Origin: Thainema sp966674685
GTDB lineage: Bacteria > Cyanobacteriota > Cyanobacteriia > Phormidesmidales > Phormidesmidaceae
Direction of reading: 5' to 3'
Length of the DNA: 64,000 nt
Assembly: GCA_966674685.1 (NCBI GenBank)
Contig: CBKWJC010000035.1
Location: 1-64,000 of the forward strand
The first letter of the stretch is position 1; each line of letters begins with the position of its first letter. The notes below the pieces were generated by a model that did no database searches, was not told the origin of the DNA, and saw only the letters and a list, made by a program, of their open reading frames with translations. A program made the position numbers and the translations under genes. Positions 60,358 to 64,000 of the stretch are shown piece after piece.

Positions 60358-61875
60358 CTAACGCGGCTGCCCCAGCGTCGTGATGTACAGCACCGCCTCA
60401 TCTGTCGGAATGCCCAGCACCTCATTTACCTTGTCGTCGAAAAAGCCACCGATGCCGCTGACGCCGACACCGAGCTGAATTGCGCCTAAGTTGAGCCGCT
60501 GGCCTAAATGTCCGGCATCTAGGTGCAGATAGCGATAGGCTCGGTCGCCATAACGCGCGATCGCAGTTTCCAAATGCGCGGTGTGAAACACGACCGCCGC
60601 CGCATCACGACCGAGATCCTGCCCCAAACAGAGAAAATGCAGTTCGCGCCGAAAATTTTTGAACCGCACCTGGCGCAGTTCTTGGGTTTGGGGCGCATAG
60701 TAATAGCAGCCTTCCTCCAGTCCCTCCACACCAGACACCACAATAAACGTCTCAATTAGGCTCAGATCAAAGTAATCAGGCTGAGCATCTAACCCCTGTT
60801 CCAAATAGTGCTGGGGCTGATAGGTGAAGTCAATCAACTGCATGAGCTGATCGAGCGAGAGATCAAGCCCCGTATAGCGACGGGTAGAACGACGCTTCAG
60901 GATGCTGCGCTCCAGGTTATTTAGCTCCGCACCCCAGTTAATCGGCTCCGCCTCGACTGGAACTTTCAAGTCAAATGGAAAATTGTACTTATCTTCTGCG
61001 GCCTGTTTCAGGTCAACAGGTTCAGATTCCGTCTGCATCTGAGTTGCCCAATGGAAGTAAGGCAGCAGTTCATCATCACTGAGACTGGGATATTCAGTAT
61101 CTACCGAAGCAGGTAGCACCGTGTGCGATCGCGGCAAATTCTCTTCCACCTTAAGCAAATCCGCCAGCGCCATCACCGTCATCACCCCTTCCTGCTCTGG
61201 GTTAAGGTAAAGCAGCTCATCCATACTGGCATCTAGAAAACCACCAATCAGGTGAGGCCGATAATCCGTCAGAGCCGCTGCCAATTCGACATTGCCTAAT
61301 AAATGCCCAGTATCCAGACAGATGCGGCGATAGGCACGAGCATGGTAGCGCCAGGCCGATCGATCAAAAATTGCCGTCGCCACCAGCACCATATGAGTAG
61401 ACTCCAGCGCCGGATGCCAAAAGCAAGCCGCCTGCAAGCCTGACCAAACGTGATCATCCCAAAATCGAATCAGCGTATGATGACGGGGCTGATAGTGGTA
61501 TAGTCCCGCCGGGAGCAGCGTCGTACCGCGCGAAATCAGATACAGCTCCGCCGGATAGAGTCCACCTGCCGAGGGAGCAGAACGAAGGTAAAATGAGTCG
61601 CCGGATAGGGTGGTGGTATTAGCCGTAATGCCGTAGCTGTTGATCAGAAGCCGAGATAAACGCTGCCAGTCTTTTTGCTGCTCCTCGTCAGCATCAAGGC
61701 TGTCGTCCTCAGGTGGTAGATAGGGCTTCAAGTCTATCGTGGTGCCAATTTTGTAGTCCTTGAACAGTTCGGGCGGATGTTCCCAATCAGGCTTGCGCTG
61801 CTGGGAAATCGTCTTGGGATGATACTTCGTTCGCTCATGATAGTACTGAGCAATGGAAGGTTGAGAATCTGGCAT
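60358..61875 (-). CDS. SagB/ThcOx family dehydrogenase (double nitroreductase domain)
   Basis: 505 aa. Two halves each with nitroreductase-like features: the N-terminal half (about 60-270: NSYGITANTTT, FYLRSAPSAGGLYPAELYLI, CLDTGHLLGNVELAA) and the C-terminal half (about 320-505: LKRRSTRRYTG, YLHLDAGHLGQRLNLGAIQLGVGVSGIGGF). The opening YYHERTKYHPKTIS is a feature I associate with the cyanobacterial group. SagB-type enzymes are FMN-dependent azoline oxidases of peptide natural products. No cyclodehydratase or precursor gene is nearby, so the role is open. GAGGAA 6 bases before the ATG supports the start. Confidence 0.88.
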   Translation of the reverse strand: MPDSQPSIAQYYHERTKYHPKTISQQRKPDWEHPPELFKDYKIGTTIDLKPYLPPEDDSLDADEEQQKDWQRLSRLLINSYGITANTTTLSGDSFYLRSAPSAGGLYPAELYLISRGTTLLPAGLYHYQPRHHTLIRFWDDHVWSGLQAACFWHPALESTHMVLVATAIFDRSAWRYHARAYRRICLDTGHLLGNVELAAALTDYRPHLIGGFLDASMDELLYLNPEQEGVMTVMALADLLKVEENLPRSHTVLPASVDTEYPSLSDDELLPYFHWATQMQTESEPVDLKQAAEDKYNFPFDLKVPVEAEPINWGAELNNLERSILKRRSTRRYTGLDLSLDQLMQLIDFTYQPQHYLEQGLDAQPDYFDLSLIETFIVVSGVEGLEEGCYYYAPQTQELRQVRFKNFRRELHFLCLGQDLGRDAAAVVFHTAHLETAIARYGDRAYRYLHLDAGHLGQRLNLGAIQLGVGVSGIGGFFDDKVNEVLGIPTDEAVLYITTLGQPR

Positions 61876-62534
61876 GGAAGTTCCTCAGCAGGCAATGGCT
61901 TGACAGTTTGGAGTGCCATGTCCTTGACATCGTTCCCAGGGAACGCGTCTAAGATGGTTGTACCGAAAATAGCGAGCTAGATTTGTCTTGATCTTGACAT
62001 CTCTTTCGGGTAGCGTGCAGATCTTTTCAGAAAATCCACGAAATATAGCGAGCGTCATATTAAATAGCTGCCCATAAAAAATGCTTGCACCAAAACCCAG
62101 ATGGCTCATGGTGCCACCGGATCGCGCGTATGCGTTCAGCCTAGACAGATACTGCTCTCATTCGCCAACCCCTTCTCCCAACGCTATCGCATATCGACCT
62201 CTTTTCCCTCACCCCCTCAGTCTGCTCTGCCAATATAGAAACTGCGATCGCAGACTATCGATCAGCCCCAATCCGCTCATACGACCCGGATTGCATTCGA
62301 TCAGCAGTTTGGCTAACCCGTTACCGCTACACAACCTGATCGGATAGAGAGCAAAACTGGGCATGATAGAACCAGCTACTGATCAGGTCAAGTTGCTCCT
62401 GCTAAACCGGATTACCGATCAGGTGCTGTGGACATCGAGACAGGGGAGCAAGGGAAGCCGATTGGTAGTCACCATTGAGAGAATTGATATGCACGACTAC
62501 TGCATAATCTCCCAAGCAGTCCTCAAAATGGACA

Positions 62535-62562
62535 AAAAAAAGGTGAGCGCAATCGCCCACCC
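62535..62562 (-). terminator. Intrinsic terminator, minus strand
   Basis: On the minus strand GGTGGGCG pairs with CGCTCACC (62555-62562 and 62543-62550, one G-T pair) around a 4-base loop and is followed by eight T residues. It is 225 bp beyond the phosphoketolase stop codon, on its strand. Confidence 0.75.
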
Positions 62563-62676
62563 CTCAAGGAAGTTAGAAACCGATATCCTGATTTGCTCTC
62601 AGGAATCACCCAGGATGAAAACCTTAATTTAGATTCTCCCGCAAGACTCAGAAGTGTCTTCTGAATCAAAACTGAT

Positions 62677-62778
62677 ATGAAGTCTGGTTGAAAATCCGTA
62701 ATTCATTTTTTGTGAGGCGTTTGCGGAGCAAACATCTCATAAAAAATAAATTGGGCTCTTATGCACAGACTTGATATT
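62677..62778 (-). repeat. Palindromic element family 2, copy E
   Basis: Reverse orientation: left flank ATGAAGTCTGGTTGAAAATC, an imperfect core (62700-62752; TTTGCGGAGCAAA at the centre) and right flank GGGCTCTTATGCACAGACTTG. Lies just 3' of the phosphoketolase-family gene. Confidence 0.75.
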
Positions 62779-62787
62779 TAGATGCAC

Positions 62788-64000
62788 TTAGTGAAGCAGC
62801 TCAATCGCTCGCTTAGTCAAAGCATCTGCCGTGATACCGTTAAAACTCATGATTTGACCTGCACTAGCGGTCGTTTCACCTCGTTTCCAGGCAAATACAT
62901 CTCGACGAACTGAACTGCGAAGCATTACTGGCTCTAGCGTAGCACTTGCACCCCCAGTTACGCCAACTAATGCATCTCCACCAAAAAATTGCTCGAATTT
63001 TTCGTCGCTCAAGAAGCCGCCATCCGGCTCAGAGCAGGTATCCCAAGCTACGTCTGATGGACGGAATAAGCGGCGCGGGCTAACGATAGAGACGATCCGA
63101 ACCCCAATCCCCTCAGTTTCCAGGAACGCCGCTGCTTCAAATACGGGCAGCAGCGTCATGTCACCAATCACCGCAAAGACAACCGTTTTTTCTCCGGCAA
63201 TTTCTTGCAGCGTTACTGCGCCATCTTCCAAAGCCTGCCGTGTTTGATCAAAGGTGGTGCGAATCGGCAGCGGCGACTTGCTAGCCGTAATCACGACCCC
63301 CTTATTACGAGTTTTCAACGCCCACTCGTAGCAAGCTTGAATGCTGTTGGCATCGGGTGGGAATAGCGGAAAAATGTTGCCATTTCGCATCATCGCCGCG
63401 AAATAGGCTTCAATTTCCGGTCGCTGGTGCGTCCAGCCGTTGCGACCCTGCTCCAGTGCGCCAGCGGTGAACAGCGTCACCGTAGACGGCGCGGGGCGGC
63501 GCAGTTCGGCCATTGCCTGGGTGACGGTTTGCCAAATCGGTAAGCCATTGACAGCAAACGACTCGTAGGAACACCAGACGGTGCGACCACCCATCAGCGC
63601 CAAACCTGCCGCCAGTCCAGCACAGGCATCTTCGCTCAGCGGCTCATAAACCTGGCCTTGAGGCTGCTGGAAGTAGGTTTCGTCAACGGTGGGATGAATA
63701 ATCTTCAGCGCCTGGTTGACGTTGTTGATGCCCGATGCCGCATTGCCGTCCGCGTTAGTTAAGACAAAACTGCGATCGCGTTTTCCGACCTCTGCGATCA
63801 TCTGTCCCATTGCGGTGGTTGCGACTTTCGGTTCGCCACCCAGCGCATACTCGTCCATTGGAATATCGCTCAGTTCTGGCAGTGAGCGCGTAGATTCTGT
63901 GGTAGCAACCTTAGCGGCTGGGCCACCACCCGCTCGCTCTAGATTGGTACGGACGAGCTGCCAAGCGTCGGCTGGTAACGCCAGGGATTTCAATGCGGCG
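62788..64000 (-). CDS. Phosphoketolase family enzyme, C-terminal part (truncated by window edge)
   Basis: At least 404 residues; the frame continues past 64000, so the N-terminal ThDP-binding half is outside. Motifs RSFVLTNADGNAASGIN, GRTVWCSYESFAVNGLPIW, EQGRNGWTHQRPEIEAY and FPPDANSIQACYEWAL are those of the XFP central and C-terminal domains. Such enzymes split xylulose-5-P or fructose-6-P with phosphate to acetyl-phosphate. This variant may belong to the group labelled xylulose-5-phosphate/ThDP enzymes of uncertain reaction. The stop is at 62788. Confidence 0.88.
   Translation of the reverse strand, partial: AALKSLALPADAWQLVRTNLERAGGGPAAKVATTESTRSLPELSDIPMDEYALGGEPKVATTAMGQMIAEVGKRDRSFVLTNADGNAASGINNVNQALKIIHPTVDETYFQQPQGQVYEPLSEDACAGLAAGLALMGGRTVWCSYESFAVNGLPIWQTVTQAMAELRRPAPSTVTLFTAGALEQGRNGWTHQRPEIEAYFAAMMRNGNIFPLFPPDANSIQACYEWALKTRNKGVVITASKSPLPIRTTFDQTRQALEDGAVTLQEIAGEKTVVFAVIGDMTLLPVFEAAAFLETEGIGVRIVSIVSPRRLFRPSDVAWDTCSEPDGGFLSDEKFEQFFGGDALVGVTGGASATLEPVMLRSSVRRDVFAWKRGETTASAGQIMSFNGITADALTKRAIELLH

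Larger units (their letters stand above)
61876..62787. other. Intergenic region before the SagB gene
   Basis: About 910 bp with a minus-strand intrinsic terminator (62535-62562), a small hairpin (TCAGAAG/CTTCTGA near 62648-62664) and element family 2 copy E (62677-62778). The plus-strand frame 62363-62632 overlaps these and is not credible. The rest shows no gene. Confidence 0.45.

Noticed and set aside
60358..61875. Reading the SagB-like gene as proof of an azole peptide cluster
   Set aside because: No cyclodehydratase, YcaO or precursor peptide gene is found nearby.
62363..62632. 89-codon plus-strand frame
   Set aside because: It runs through the minus-strand terminator hairpin, has no ribosome site and shows no recognisable features.
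1..64000. CRISPR array, tRNA, rRNA or prophage genes
   Set aside because: No regular repeat-spacer array, T-arm-like GGTTCGAATCC motif, rRNA core or phage structural gene was recognised. The repeats present are palindromic dispersed elements.

Overview
The window reads as chromosomal DNA of a cyanobacterium, probably a filamentous Leptolyngbya-type lineage (the genus is inference). The basis is dense HIP1 octamers (GCGATCGC) in genes and spacers, a CpcT/CpeT-type bilin lyase, CcsB for thylakoid c-type cytochromes, an ApgM-type phosphoglycerate mutase, a CrtO-like carotenoid oxidoreductase, and several small families known mainly from cyanobacteria. I see no rRNA, tRNA, CRISPR array, transposase or prophage gene.

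Layout. 0.2-7 kb: an AT-rich dynamin-like GTPase, ccsB, a small unknown gene and a DUF3352 protein. 7-18 kb: a PEP-CTERM protein, prolyl oligopeptidase, apgM, an M20 amidohydrolase, a universal stress protein, an AGCS Na+/alanine symporter and hcp, which has an FNR-type palindrome upstream. 18-27.5 kb: two membrane proteins, a DUF1400 hydrolase/DUF1877/DUF1648 run, a DUF2993 protein, mutS and a DUF427 gene. 27.7-38 kb: a DnaJ-TPR membrane protein, rsmA-ispE, a protein with three tandem repeats, cpcT, a GH57 protein and a SpoIID/LytB protein. 38-47.5 kb: glgX, a broken Uma2 gene, an SbcD-like nuclease, a methyltransferase-SDR operon divergent from trhO, a crtO-like gene and a DUF2231 gene. 47.7-53.4 kb: a probable nitrogen-compound or amide catabolism block (amidohydrolase, RidA, cysteine hydrolase, cupin, CocE/NonD hydrolase). 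53.5-64 kb: a YtxH-like protein, upp, a candidate small RNA, two GH13 glucosidase paralogs, a SagB/ThcOx-LysE pair and the 3' part of a phosphoketolase-family gene.

The genes themselves are mostly conventional. The most unusual content is between them. Three families of short palindromic dispersed elements recur here (3, 5 and 3 copies), together with heptamer-type low-complexity tracts and a GGTGCGTT/AACGCACC element. One such element sits in frame inside mutS, and a low-complexity tract lies in frame inside the LysE gene. The best candidate for something undescribed is an intergenic transcription unit at about 54.89-55.11 kb. It has a near-consensus sigma-70 promoter with exact 17-bp spacing, a long-range stem, a CU-rich unpaired stretch and a strong intrinsic terminator, with no convincing reading frame.

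Carbon metabolism is a recurring theme (glgX, GH57, two GH13 enzymes, a phosphoketolase, apgM), alongside peptide and amide hydrolysis (prolyl oligopeptidase, M20, CocE, cysteine hydrolase, amidohydrolase). These genes are scattered on both strands in short units, so functional coupling is supported only where genes abut: methyltransferase-SDR, SagB-LysE, rsmA-ispE, and the 20-22.8 kb run.
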